From Arthrobacter sp. zg-Y238 (GTDB lineage: Bacteria > Actinomycetota > Actinomycetes > Actinomycetales > Micrococcaceae), in the NCBI RefSeq assembly GCF_024385525.1, contig NZ_JANFLU010000011.1:186001-250000 (forward strand): a stretch of 64,000 nucleotides of DNA, given 5' to 3'. This document shows positions 18,077 to 26,197 of this stretch, in pieces. A program made the position numbers and the translations under genes. The notes below the pieces were generated by a model that was not told the DNA's origin, made no database searches, and saw nothing but the letters and a program-made list of their open reading frames with translations. Within the stretch, counting starts at the first letter, position 1. The number at the start of each line of letters is the position of its first letter.

Positions 18077-19330
18077 CTAGTCTTCGCTGTTGCCCTTCGG
18101 TGCCGTACCGGCCGAGCCATCTCTGATGGCGCGGCGCTCTTGGATTTTGGTGGCTTTCTGCAGCAAGGCGTCTTCCCTCCGGCGGTTCACCTCTCGGGGG
18201 ACAGCGGCAGCAACGGCTCGAGCGTCAGCTGCCGTACCTTTGGCCAGATCGGTAAGGGATTTGCGCCACGGTTCGCGCTCGAATTCCCCCGCAACGGTGA
18301 CGTCGATTTCTGTCGATTCCACGAATGCAGAAATGATCCTCAACGACTGCTCAGCCTCCAGGATAAGTTTCCGGCTGCGCAGGGGATTACGGACGCGACT
18401 CGCGTCGCCGACATTCGCTGTGTTGGCGAGTGCATCAGAGAGACGCTGGACGCTCTGTGTGAGCAGACGCCGTCGTTCTTCTAATGAAGCACGTGCTTCC
18501 TCAGCATGCGGCCCGACGGCATCCGGATCCCGTTCGCGCAGATGCGCTAGCTCCAGCACATCCAGCCGTTGCCGGTTGGCCTGTACGGCTGCCAGGATGA
18601 CCAGCCAGTGCTGTAGCTCACCCTCGGCCACCCGGTGGACCTCATCGGCGCGGGCCGTAAACGAACCCTTGCCTACGGAGACAGCGAGGTTGTCCACGTG
18701 GTTACGGGCCGTCGATTCTGCTTGGGCCAACGCTGAATCATGTCCGGCGATCTGGCTCCAGACGGTCTCGCTGATGCGCCCAGTCTTTTCATACAGCGAG
18801 TACGCCTTGCTGAGTACCGAAGTCAGGCCCTGGACATCACCGATAGCAGCGGTTCGGTTGTCCTCCAGTAGGACGTCGAGCTTAACGTCCATGCTTTCCA
18901 CGAGGGACTCCAACTGGGCTATGGCGCTACGCAGAGCCATAGTCGCAGCCAAGGTGGCCGCGTTGGACATCATCAACGGGTTGACGCCGCCAACGGCATC
19001 GAATTTTAGGAATTGATCAATACGGCCTTTGTCGCCGCGCAGCACGCCGGAGATCAGCCCTTGGGCATCCATCTTAAAACCGCCGAGATCCTGCAACTGT
19101 GCGTAGCTTTCACTGGTCATCCGCATCCACTTGGGATCGAATGCTGACGCCACCCCGGCGATACCCACCAGACCTGCGAAAAGGTCCTTGGCTGATTGCC
19201 CTGCAGACTCCACCGAGGTAGCGGGGAGTTCCAGACGTGCAAGTAGAGCAGCGATGGCTCCGTCAGGTCCGGCAACTAGGGCGCCGTGCTCGGAGAGGAC
19301 GATTTCAACATCATGGGAGTCTCGGGTCAC
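18077..19330 (-). CDS. Hypothetical protein with coiled-coil segments
   Basis: A 417-residue protein I do not recognise. It has no signal peptide or clear membrane span. The first 110 residues are mixed (IVLSEHGALVAGPDGAI at the start); a small-residue hydrophobic stretch NAATLAATMALRSAIAQLESLVESMD (about 124-149) leads into long alpha-helical, coiled-coil-prone regions rich in E, R and A (about 145-290 and 370-417). Some actinobacterial proteins with this build are found near stress or defence genes, but nothing here proves a function. It is flanked by the SGNH hydrolase (convergent) and the ADP-ribosylglycohydrolase gene (same strand, 60 bp away). Confidence 0.6.
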   Translation of the reverse strand: MTRDSHDVEIVLSEHGALVAGPDGAIAALLARLELPATSVESAGQSAKDLFAGLVGIAGVASAFDPKWMRMTSESYAQLQDLGGFKMDAQGLISGVLRGDKGRIDQFLKFDAVGGVNPLMMSNAATLAATMALRSAIAQLESLVESMDVKLDVLLEDNRTAAIGDVQGLTSVLSKAYSLYEKTGRISETVWSQIAGHDSALAQAESTARNHVDNLAVSVGKGSFTARADEVHRVAEGELQHWLVILAAVQANRQRLDVLELAHLRERDPDAVGPHAEEARASLEERRRLLTQSVQRLSDALANTANVGDASRVRNPLRSRKLILEAEQSLRIISAFVESTEIDVTVAGEFEREPWRKSLTDLAKGTAADARAVAAAVPREVNRRREDALLQKATKIQERRAIRDGSAGTAPKGNSED

Positions 19331-19390
19331 GCTTCATTCTGGCATGAGCCGGACCGTATGAAAGTGCGGTAGTCCTAGGGCATACCGGGG

Positions 19391-20869
19391 TTAGTTTGCG
19401 GAACCGTCTTCAGCAGCCAACAGCTCCCGGAACACCGGATTCGGGTGGGCGTTGGGGAGTACCCGACGCACATGCTCCAGCGCCTCCAACGGAGTCACCC
19501 CGGCTACCCGTGAGCCGTAGAGCGCAGCAACCGTAGGGGTCCGGGATTCGGCGCGCACACAGTGCAGGAGCACCTTCTTACCCTCGGCTCGGAAACGTTC
19601 GACGGCGGCGGCAGCCTCCTGCAGCACGTAGCCGGCGTAGGCATTGGAATCCGCGGCAGCCGAATCCACGAGCCAGAACGTTGCATGGTTCTCCGGAGCG
19701 ATGCCGGGAACATCGGCCGTGCCCAGCCGGCACAAGGACACCACTGCATCAATGCCCAATTCGGCAGTCCTGGCCACTGCGCCCACGCCGCCGAGCCAGA
19801 CGCCGTCGTCGTCCGGGTGCTGGACCAGGACATCGGTCCTGCTCCACGAGCTGTAATCGTGGTGCTCGGCCCGCGGCCACTCCTGCGTACGTCGTCTCGC
19901 ACCGGAGGCGAGTTCGACGCCGAGCGTCATCAGATCGTGCGCCCGCAGCCCCGGCCAGCCGTGCAGGTTGCGGCGCCATTCAAAGGGAACGGCGGAGTAG
20001 CCGTAGGCGGCGCCTAGAAGGGACCCGGCGATGGCGGCCACCGTGTCGGTGTCCCGGCCGCCGCGGACCGCCTCTTCCAGTCCGGCCCGCAGATGGTCGG
20101 GGCCGGCCGCGGTGCGCGTGGTGGAGATGGCGCTCCACGCGCCTTGGAGTGCTTCCACCACCCATCCGTTCTTCGTGAAGTCGCGCGGCCGGGAGCGTTC
20201 GGCGGTTTCGATGCGCTCCAGCCACACTGCGGCGCGGTCCGCCGGCAGAAGCGGCAGGCCGGTGCGGATTTCGAGGTTGCCGGTCAGGACGGCGTCGCGG
20301 ATGGCGACGCACCAGAGTCCGCAGGCTTCCTGCGCGTCGTCTTCCACATGGGTCAGCGCGCTGAGCACGCCGGCCGCCTCCATGAGTTCGGCCGGATCCC
20401 GGTCCAGATAGGCCAGGGCCAGGGGAGCGGTGCGCATCAGGGAGCCGTTGCCGGCGCTGCGGCCTGCGCGGGTGTGGAACTCCTGGGCAGCGCGGGCGAA
20501 GTGGTCAGCGGTCGGGTCGGTCCGGCCGTCGTCGCTGGCGATGCGGCGGGCGCGGGCGATGACGTTGCTGGTCTGCGCACCGACATCCTTGGCATCGCGT
20601 GCCCATGTAGTCCAGGCACGGACCGTGGATGTGAGTGCATCAGGGGTGGTGCCGGCGTCGAGGAAGGCTTCGGCGATCGGAATGGCCATGGAGGTGTCGT
20701 CGGTCCATTCGGCCGGGTCGAACCCGAACGGGCCGCCGCCCTTCATCGTGACCTCGGTGCCGTTCGGCAGCGGGGCATCGAATTCGTAGCCGGCGCCGAG
20801 GGCATCTCCGGCGGCGAGGGCGACGAGGACACCGGCGGCGCGGTGGTTCTGCTGTGAGTTCAGGTTCAT
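19391..20869 (-). CDS. ADP-ribosylglycohydrolase fused to a tyrosine/dual-specificity-phosphatase-like domain
   Basis: A 492-residue two-domain protein. Residues 1-330 are an ADP-ribosylglycohydrolase (DraG/ARH) domain: GDALGAGYEF near 20, the metal-binding WTDDTSM (about 56-62) and GGRDTDTVAAIAG (about 275). Residues about 350-492 resemble cysteine-based protein phosphatases: VLVQHPDDDGVWLGGVGA, then the active-site loop HCVRAESRTP (HCx5R). The fusion suggests removal and further processing of ADP-ribose from proteins or nucleic acid, or salvage in NAD turnover. The start overlaps the stop of the ARPP-1-like gene (ATGA), so the two are coupled, and both diverge from a NrtR-type repressor. 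Confidence 0.88.
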   Translation of the reverse strand: MNLNSQQNHRAAGVLVALAAGDALGAGYEFDAPLPNGTEVTMKGGGPFGFDPAEWTDDTSMAIPIAEAFLDAGTTPDALTSTVRAWTTWARDAKDVGAQTSNVIARARRIASDDGRTDPTADHFARAAQEFHTRAGRSAGNGSLMRTAPLALAYLDRDPAELMEAAGVLSALTHVEDDAQEACGLWCVAIRDAVLTGNLEIRTGLPLLPADRAAVWLERIETAERSRPRDFTKNGWVVEALQGAWSAISTTRTAAGPDHLRAGLEEAVRGGRDTDTVAAIAGSLLGAAYGYSAVPFEWRRNLHGWPGLRAHDLMTLGVELASGARRRTQEWPRAEHHDYSSWSRTDVLVQHPDDDGVWLGGVGAVARTAELGIDAVVSLCRLGTADVPGIAPENHATFWLVDSAAADSNAYAGYVLQEAAAAVERFRAEGKKVLLHCVRAESRTPTVAALYGSRVAGVTPLEALEHVRRVLPNAHPNPVFRELLAAEDGSAN

Positions 20870-21810
20870 AGGGCCTCCATAAGTGGATGTTTGGTGTTCC
20901 AGCAGGATAGGTGGGCAATGTCGGGTTCCCTGTTGGGGAGCCGGACGGCCATGCCTTCTGCGATGACGGGGCCGTGGATCCCCAAGATGTTACGGCTGCG
21001 CATCGAGTCGTGGCGCCGGACGCCCTCGCTGTAGAACTCGCCGAAATCGATGCTTCCGGCGATGGCAGCGAAGTCGCGGGCGAGCTGGCCGGGCATCGGC
21101 ACGGTGCTCTGGGTCGCAGTGGGCAACAGTGCCGCATCGAGCAGCGCAGCGTCCATGAGCTGCTGGTAATGGCGTCGGAACAAAGTGGCGGTGCCGAAAA
21201 CTTCCAGCAGCAGGGGTTGTCCGCTGACGCCGATCACCACGCCTCGCTGGCCTTCCAGCAGCTCCGGTACGGAGCTGGCGAAGCGGTGCCTGTCGTGGCT
21301 GCCGAACCGGTCCAAATGCTCGGGAAGGGAACTGGTGGCTGAGGGCCCACGGGCGGCGTCGAAACGCCGGACCCGTGCCCAGATCTGCTCCTGCCGTCGA
21401 CCTCCGGATTGGGTGGACCCAGCGCCAGCTAGCTCTGCGCGGACGTTTAGCGGTGCCCTCCGCGCCTGGCGGTGGTGTGCGTTCTGGCCGGATTCCCACC
21501 GTCCTGCCTCGACGCAGAACGTGTCTATGTCCAAGGTTTCACCCGCGTCGATGAGGACGTCGCGGGCGCAGGTGCGGTGCTGCTGTCCCCCCTCCAGCAG
21601 CTCACCTTCGAGCAGCAGGGCCGCGCGTTTCCCGTTGTTTCGGGCCGTCAGCTGGCCCACCTTGGCACCCGTCGCCAGCTCGGAGACGGCAAGGTCTGCG
21701 TGGAGCCCGGTGCTGATGCCGAGCCTCCCGCGTCCGGCTGTCCAGACGGGGAAGACCGTAAGTGGGCCGACGGCAGCGCCGGCGCCGACGTGTAGTTGTG
21801 GAATCTGCAT
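20866..21810 (-). CDS. ARPP-1-type (DUF6569-like) protein linked to ADP-ribosylglycohydrolase
   Basis: A 314-residue protein starting MQIPQLHVGAGAAVGPLTVFPVW at ATG 21810 with GAGGAGG upstream. The beta-rich start with the later segment LLEGELLEGGQQHRTCARDVLIDAG matches my memory of the ARPP-1 domain (ADP-ribosylglycohydrolase and rhodanese-phosphatase-associated protein), of unknown biochemical activity. Co-occurrence with exactly those partner domains in the next gene supports the call. A longer upstream reading frame would overlap the divergent repressor gene and is rejected. Probably controlled by the two operators at 21827-21894. Confidence 0.7.
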   Translation of the reverse strand: MQIPQLHVGAGAAVGPLTVFPVWTAGRGRLGISTGLHADLAVSELATGAKVGQLTARNNGKRAALLLEGELLEGGQQHRTCARDVLIDAGETLDIDTFCVEAGRWESGQNAHHRQARRAPLNVRAELAGAGSTQSGGRRQEQIWARVRRFDAARGPSATSSLPEHLDRFGSHDRHRFASSVPELLEGQRGVVIGVSGQPLLLEVFGTATLFRRHYQQLMDAALLDAALLPTATQSTVPMPGQLARDFAAIAGSIDFGEFYSEGVRRHDSMRSRNILGIHGPVIAEGMAVRLPNREPDIAHLSCWNTKHPLMEAL

Positions 21811-21826
21811 GTCGAGCCTCCTCGCT

Positions 21827-21846
21827 TTAGCGCATATCTGAGCTAA
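21827..21846. promoter_or_regulatory. Candidate NrtR operator 1
   Basis: TTAGCGCA-N4-TGAGCTAA is an inverted repeat (seven of eight bases symmetric) 17 bp upstream of the ARPP-1-like start. The same design recurs at 21875-21894, 48 bp away. Placement between a Nudix-type repressor and its likely target operon suggests the repressor binds here. Confidence 0.55.
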
Positions 21847-21874
21847 GTAGTTCCAGTATGCCCCGGTTGCATCT

Positions 21875-21894
21875 TTTGCGCAAGATTGAGATAA
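21875..21894. promoter_or_regulatory. Candidate NrtR operator 2
   Basis: TTTGCGCA-N4-TGAGATAA repeats the half-site design of operator 1 (shared TGMGMWAA half-sites, identical 4-bp spacer length). It ends 8 bp before the repressor ATG at 21903, a position suited to autoregulation. Confidence 0.5.
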
Positions 21895-21902
21895 ATGAGG
21901 GT

Positions 21903-22565
21903 ATGAGTGAGTCCCGTATGCCCTTGTCCCTCCTGGATTATCCGCGGCCTTCCGTGGCCGTGGACACCGCAGCGCTGACCGTGGCAGGGGACGAACTGAT
22001 GGTCCTACTCGTACGCAGGCGGGAGGAACACCACGCGGGGGAGTGGGCGCTGCCTGGCACGTTCCTGCGGGAACGCGAGACCCTGGCGGACGCCGTCCTG
22101 CGATCCCTCGGGGACAAGGCCGGAATCGAGGGGAGGGTCCCTCAGCAGCTCCATGTCTTCGATGATCCGGGCCGGGATGATCGGGGCTGGACACTGTCCG
22201 TAGCCCATGTGGACGCAGTCCCGTTCCGGGAGTTGGAAACCCCGTTGCAGTCCGACGATGTTCGTCTGGCTTCGATCGCGGCGGAGGCGGACCTGATCGC
22301 TGCTCTGCCCTACGGCCACGCAGATATGGTGCTCCTGGCGGTTGAGCGAATACGGCAGGACTATGCGCAGACCCCCGATCCGGCAGGCCTGCTGCCCGAA
22401 CCCTTCACGCTGAAGGAACTCAGGGACCTGCACGAGGCAGTGGCAGGCCGGCCGCTGATGCGCGACACCTTCCGCCGCCTGATGGAGCCGCAACTGGCCG
22501 GTACCGGCCAGATGTCGGACGGTACCCGCGGACGGCCGTCGCGGTTGTGGCGGCACGGGAACTAG
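21903..22565 (+). CDS. NrtR-type Nudix-related transcriptional regulator
   Basis: A 220-residue protein: N-terminal Nudix-like domain (about 15-150) and C-terminal winged helix (PFTLKELRDLHEAVAGRPLMRDTFRRLM, then GRPSRLWR). The Nudix box region GTFLRERETLADAVLRSLGDKAGI keeps the framework but lacks the catalytic REUXEE glutamates (RSLGDK), as expected of NrtR repressors that sense ADP-ribose or related NAD metabolites rather than hydrolyse them. ATG 21903 follows GAGGG closely; an earlier in-frame ATG at 21858 would run through operator 2 and is less likely. It diverges from the ADP-ribose operon and converges on the NERD-helicase gene. Confidence 0.82.
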   Translation: MSESRMPLSLLDYPRPSVAVDTAALTVAGDELMVLLVRRREEHHAGEWALPGTFLRERETLADAVLRSLGDKAGIEGRVPQQLHVFDDPGRDDRGWTLSVAHVDAVPFRELETPLQSDDVRLASIAAEADLIAALPYGHADMVLLAVERIRQDYAQTPDPAGLLPEPFTLKELRDLHEAVAGRPLMRDTFRRLMEPQLAGTGQMSDGTRGRPSRLWRHGN

Positions 22566-22579
22566 GTGTATTGGGACAG

Positions 22580-24277
22580 CTAGGGGACGCTGTTGCCGGG
22601 GACAGGATCTAACTGCTGTTGCCACTCCTGCATCCGGTCCACGGCACGCGCCAGATCTTCTCCGCCGGCCTCGGCGATGAGGACGGGGTCGCCCACCACT
22701 ACCAGCAGGCAACGTGCTCGGGACAGGCCCACATAGAGCAGTTCAGCAGCCCGACTCATGTCCTTGAACCCGTTCACGCAGAGAATGACCACTGAACGTT
22801 CCAGCCCCTTGAATCCCAGGACGTGCCCGTAGAACTCCTCCTCATCGTCGTGAAACGCCGTCCAATATCCGGCGGTGTCGTTCTCGAAACCCTTGTGGAC
22901 GGGGTGCCTATTCTTGGTGGTCAGAAACGCGATCTGGTTATTGGCCCACCCTTCGGTGATCAGGGCATCGACGCAGTCCCCGGCCACGTCCAGAGCATCC
23001 TCTGTGGAGCACGGCACCAGGCGCACCGGCAGGCCTTCTCCCCCGCGCGGCGCGAAGTGTTTGCCGGCAAACCCGCGGAAGGTGTGGGCAATGCGTTTGG
23101 TGTTGCGAAGATTCTCGTCAATGTGCAGGGTGACCAGGCCGGCGGTGGGATCAAGCGAGGTCCCCGCCGACAGCGAATCCCAGCGGCCGTAAACATTCTG
23201 GCGCTCGTCCATAAACGCGTAGATCTCCCCGCGGGCGGGGTCCTTGAGGCAGGCGAGCAAACTCTCCCACCACAGGGGAGCGAAGTCCTGGGCTTCATCG
23301 ATCACGATGGCGTCCAGCTTCTGGTCAGGCGGCAGATCGGCCGCGAGGTCCTTCATGAGGGCCGGCATTTCCTCGTCGAAGTAGGCCTGTCCAGAACCGT
23401 TGGGAACCCCGAGCGAGACGGCATACTCATGGAACTCGCCCACGAACACCGGTTTGGCCTGCCGCCAGCCGTCGGCCTGCCGGCGCAAGTGCTCCGCAAG
23501 GCCCCTGTTGTAGCAAAACAGCCCTACCCGTTTCCCCTCCTTGGCCAGCCGCTTCGCTTTCTCGACCGCCAGCCAGGTCTTACCGCTGCCAGCCCCTCCC
23601 ACAAACCGTGCCCGCGGGATGGACCGGCTGCAATCCAGCAGGACTTTCTGCCGTTCGGTGAGCTGTTCTTGATGATCTTCCAGCTCCAAGGCAGTCAGTG
23701 ACGGTGCGGACGCGGGCTGGAGGTCGCCGGACAGCAGACGGGCAATCCGCTGGGCGTAGCTGGGTGCGAGCGGACTTCCGCCCTGCGCTTGGGTCTCGAT
23801 GGCTGCCCGCAGGTGCTCACGGCAATCGCGCAGATCATCGGAGTCCAGGATGAGCGGTCGCGGAACCCCGGCCATTTCCCAATCTTGGGGCACCGTGCTG
23901 TACGGGAACGCCGCCATGTAGGCGAATCTGCTGACCAGTGGTGCGCCGAGTTGGTCCTGCACCCACATCTTGAAGGCATGCTGCGCGCCTTGGGACTGCG
24001 CGATGGGGCTGCCGATTCTGTGTGGTCCCTGCCTGTCGGACTGGTACCACTGGCCCTGTTCCACGGAGATCCTGCCGCCCTTGACCTCGATCGCCGCCAA
24101 CCCGACACCCGGCCACAGCACCAGAATGTCGATTTCATGTTCGGCCCGCCCATGGCGCACCTGGACTGAGTGTGCGAGTACGACGTCGTCGGGCAACTGG
24201 GCACGCAGTGCCTCCCAGACTGCCTTCTCGGCGAGGCTGCCTTCGCCAAACATCGGCTCTTCAGGTATGCACTCCAC
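22580..24277 (-). CDS. NERD-domain nuclease/superfamily 1 helicase
   Basis: A 565-residue protein. An N-terminal NERD domain has the PD-(D/E)XK-like core EHEID (about 47-51) and AAIEVKGG (about 61-68). A UvrD/Rep-like ATPase follows: Walker A FVGGAGSGKTWLA near residue 230, IVIDEAQDF Walker B near 330, ENLRNTKRIAHTF, and a C-terminal helicase motif region HVLGFKGLERSVVIL with LYVGLSRAR. GTG 24277 has GAGGGGG upstream. Proteins of this type occur in bacterial defence and repair islands. A decayed paralogue in the same orientation lies 24.5 kb away at 48.8-49.9 kb. Confidence 0.88.
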   Translation of the reverse strand: MECIPEEPMFGEGSLAEKAVWEALRAQLPDDVVLAHSVQVRHGRAEHEIDILVLWPGVGLAAIEVKGGRISVEQGQWYQSDRQGPHRIGSPIAQSQGAQHAFKMWVQDQLGAPLVSRFAYMAAFPYSTVPQDWEMAGVPRPLILDSDDLRDCREHLRAAIETQAQGGSPLAPSYAQRIARLLSGDLQPASAPSLTALELEDHQEQLTERQKVLLDCSRSIPRARFVGGAGSGKTWLAVEKAKRLAKEGKRVGLFCYNRGLAEHLRRQADGWRQAKPVFVGEFHEYAVSLGVPNGSGQAYFDEEMPALMKDLAADLPPDQKLDAIVIDEAQDFAPLWWESLLACLKDPARGEIYAFMDERQNVYGRWDSLSAGTSLDPTAGLVTLHIDENLRNTKRIAHTFRGFAGKHFAPRGGEGLPVRLVPCSTEDALDVAGDCVDALITEGWANNQIAFLTTKNRHPVHKGFENDTAGYWTAFHDDEEEFYGHVLGFKGLERSVVILCVNGFKDMSRAAELLYVGLSRARCLLVVVGDPVLIAEAGGEDLARAVDRMQEWQQQLDPVPGNSVP

Positions 24278-24432
24278 GGTTCCCCCTCGTATGCCGGCAG
24301 TGCGCCAGACGTTGTGAGCAGGTTACCGCGCAGTAAGGCTGGTCAGAGGCACCGGATGCCTGGTGGACGACGTGTCACCATTCCCAGCCGCGGTCCGGCG
24401 CAGCGCCACGAGCACACGGTCCGACGGGGAAC

Positions 24433-24548
24433 GTCGGGGCGTGCCCTCCTCGCTCGCCTATCCGCGGCCGTCGGACGGCGTGGATACGGCGATCCTGACC
24501 CTGTGCACGGGAAGTGTCTGCGTGCTGATCCACTGCTGCGGGGTCTAG
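24433..24548 (+). pseudogene. Remnant of a NrtR-like Nudix regulator N-terminus
   Basis: Reading plus, SSLAYPRPSDGVDTAILTL aligns with LLDYPRPSVAVDTAALTV at the start of the intact repressor at 21.9 kb, then the similarity ends and TAG follows at 24546-24548. No Nudix or DNA-binding domain remains. The surrounding 24278-24544 gap holds no other gene. Confidence 0.5.
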
Positions 24549-24937
24549 TCCAGCGGCGGCGGCGCCGTGGCGGCGTGCCATTTCATAAAGTCCGGATCGG
24601 AACACGCCCGCCCGTACCGCAGGCCATGGATGACCGCAGCGGTGGCAGCCACTGCGCCGGACCGTTCGCTGTACCAGTTCGGGCAGTCCTCGTTCGGCGG
24701 GTTCCAGCCGGCATCGCGAAGAATGTCTCCGTGCAACGGCCACGTGTCGCCGGGGAGGTAAGTGTTGGAGACTATCTCGCACCAGTAGTAATCGCCTTCG
24801 CGGGCGACCTGAGCATAGGGAGAGACAGCGTCCTCGATTTCCTGTCCGTACTCAATGGACACGAAGTCCCCGTCCTTGAGCCACTTGATTTCCTCGTGGA
24901 TGGATTCGTGGAAGGCGTCCCAAATTTTGTCCTTCAT
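24545..24937 (-). CDS. Small hypothetical protein, possibly TY-Chap/immunity-like
   Basis: A 130-residue acidic protein without signal or membrane segments: MKDKIWDAFHESIHEEIKWL helix, DFVSIEYGQ and EGDYYWCEIVSNTYLPG strands, then LRDAGWNPPNEDCPNWYSE. The last segment, with a Gly-Trp-x-Pro-Pro turn and a following Asn-Trp, is reminiscent of TY-Chap-like small domains, but this rests on impression only. ATG 24937 overlaps the stop of the HhH protein gene (ATGA), so they are coupled. Confidence 0.55.
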   Translation of the reverse strand: MKDKIWDAFHESIHEEIKWLKDGDFVSIEYGQEIEDAVSPYAQVAREGDYYWCEIVSNTYLPGDTWPLHGDILRDAGWNPPNEDCPNWYSERSGAVAATAAVIHGLRYGRACSDPDFMKWHAATAPPPLD

Positions 24938-25587
24938 TCAGTCGCCACACCTTCGGGGGCTTGTCGCTCACGTTCGTACGCCCAGATGGCGTGGTCCAAA
25001 TCCGTGGGAGTGGCATCAAGATGGCCGGCAACCTCGTGCAGCAGAGAACGCGCGTCGGCAGGCGTCAAATCTCGTCCCAGTCCTCGGTTCACGAAGCGAA
25101 GAATCCAGCGGTCTGCCTTCACTCCCGGCTTACCGAGCAGCATGCCGAAGTATTCCCAGGTCACCGGGCCGAGGCAGTGGACGCATGTGTAGGCCCGCTT
25201 CTGGGCCGCGTCGTGCGGATCGAGGTCTGAGGCCGTTTTCACTCCGAGAGCCAGCAGATTCCCTGCGGCTTCAACGATCGCGGATGCCTTGGTGCGTCCG
25301 CTGACCTTCTGGTCATTGAGGACGGCCTGCAGCTCCTCGGGGCCGTAATCGGCCAACCTCGACAGATCATTCGGTCGGTCGGTTTCGACCGCCTTTCGGT
25401 AGCGGGAAACCGCGCCGCGGACACCGTTTTCCGGCGTGCCGTACTGAGCGGCGATGCTCAGCACGGCATCGATCAGGGCGGCTTCGATCTGCTCCGGCCA
25501 GCCGCCGGGCCAAGGCTTCCATGTGTCGCGGGGCAATTCGGCTTTGATGAAGCCGGCGAGTCTTTGGACATCAGTGTGCGGGTTCAT
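24934..25587 (-). CDS. HhH-GPD-like protein (DNA-glycosylase fold)
   Basis: A 217-residue protein starting MNPHTDVQRLAGFIKAEL at ATG 25587. The pattern resembles helix-hairpin-helix glycosylase-like proteins of defence islands: ALIDAVLSIAAQYG, then RTKASAIVEAAGNLL, and a hairpin-like segment CLGPVTWEYFGMLLGKPGVKADRWILRFV, ending LDHAIWAYER. I see no iron-sulphur cysteine cluster, and the catalytic lysine of EndoIII-like enzymes is not obvious, so the enzymatic activity is uncertain. A longer start at 25650 is possible; the one chosen begins where the conserved helix begins. Confidence 0.6.
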   Translation of the reverse strand: MNPHTDVQRLAGFIKAELPRDTWKPWPGGWPEQIEAALIDAVLSIAAQYGTPENGVRGAVSRYRKAVETDRPNDLSRLADYGPEELQAVLNDQKVSGRTKASAIVEAAGNLLALGVKTASDLDPHDAAQKRAYTCVHCLGPVTWEYFGMLLGKPGVKADRWILRFVNRGLGRDLTPADARSLLHEVAGHLDATPTDLDHAIWAYERERQAPEGVATE

Positions 25588-25618
25588 GACGTTTCTTTCG
25601 ATAGGACTTGAGTGATTG

Positions 25619-26197
25619 CTAGGAGTAAGCAGTTGCCCGGAAGGCGGCACGGGCTGTCTTCACATAGAAGTAAGCCGGATGTGTGCTGTTTCCATCCAGA
25701 TTCAGGGGCGGTTGAAGCCGCTGGATCATTTGCTCTTCGACATCCCCAGGCGCCGGATGCTGAATCCATGAAAGAGCCAACGAGTTATGGATGAACTGCG
25801 TCAAGTCATTTTCGAATCCAGGATCGAGCGCGGGTCGTCCGGAAACGAGCGAGGCTGTCCAGCTGTGCCGGGTAGCCAACAACGAAGCCAATGAGAGCCG
25901 CAGGGTAGAACGTCGGCTGGTCTTCGTGAGGTGCGTGTTCAGCCGGGCATAAAGGCTGCTGTTCGTCCGGCTAGCGATTCCGATGTAGAGCAACTCGAGA
26001 CTCGGATCCACAGGATGTGTTAGGCCTGAAAGACCAGGGACCACGCCTTGATTCATCCACCAGGCATACATGCCATGGGTGCGAGGAGGGAGGACCTTGG
26101 TGAAAACCCCTGACGATGGCACCAGGGGCGCGGCAAGCAACTCGCTGGCCGCTCTAGTAGCCGAAAACTCATCCGTGAAATGAAAATCCTCAACCAT
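25619..26197 (-). CDS. GIY-YIG-type nuclease-like protein
   Basis: A 192-residue protein with the two signature strands of the GIY-YIG fold: HGMYAWWM (about 41-48) and ELLYIGIAS (about 67-75), followed by an arginine in LYARLNTHL, all in the canonical order. A glutamate in VEEQMIQRL could be the metal ligand. ATG 26197 lies inside the last codons of the AddA-like helicase gene (8-bp overlap), so the two genes are probably co-expressed. Likely a DNA-cleaving partner in the defence island, but the substrate is unknown. Confidence 0.7.
   Translation of the reverse strand: MVEDFHFTDEFSATRAASELLAAPLVPSSGVFTKVLPPRTHGMYAWWMNQGVVPGLSGLTHPVDPSLELLYIGIASRTNSSLYARLNTHLTKTSRRSTLRLSLASLLATRHSWTASLVSGRPALDPGFENDLTQFIHNSLALSWIQHPAPGDVEEQMIQRLQPPLNLDGNSTHPAYFYVKTARAAFRATAYS

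Noticed and set aside
21811-22194. Upstream extension of the ARPP-1-like gene
   Set aside because: It would run through the divergent repressor gene and the operators; the strong GAGGAGG site at ATG 21810 fixes the start.
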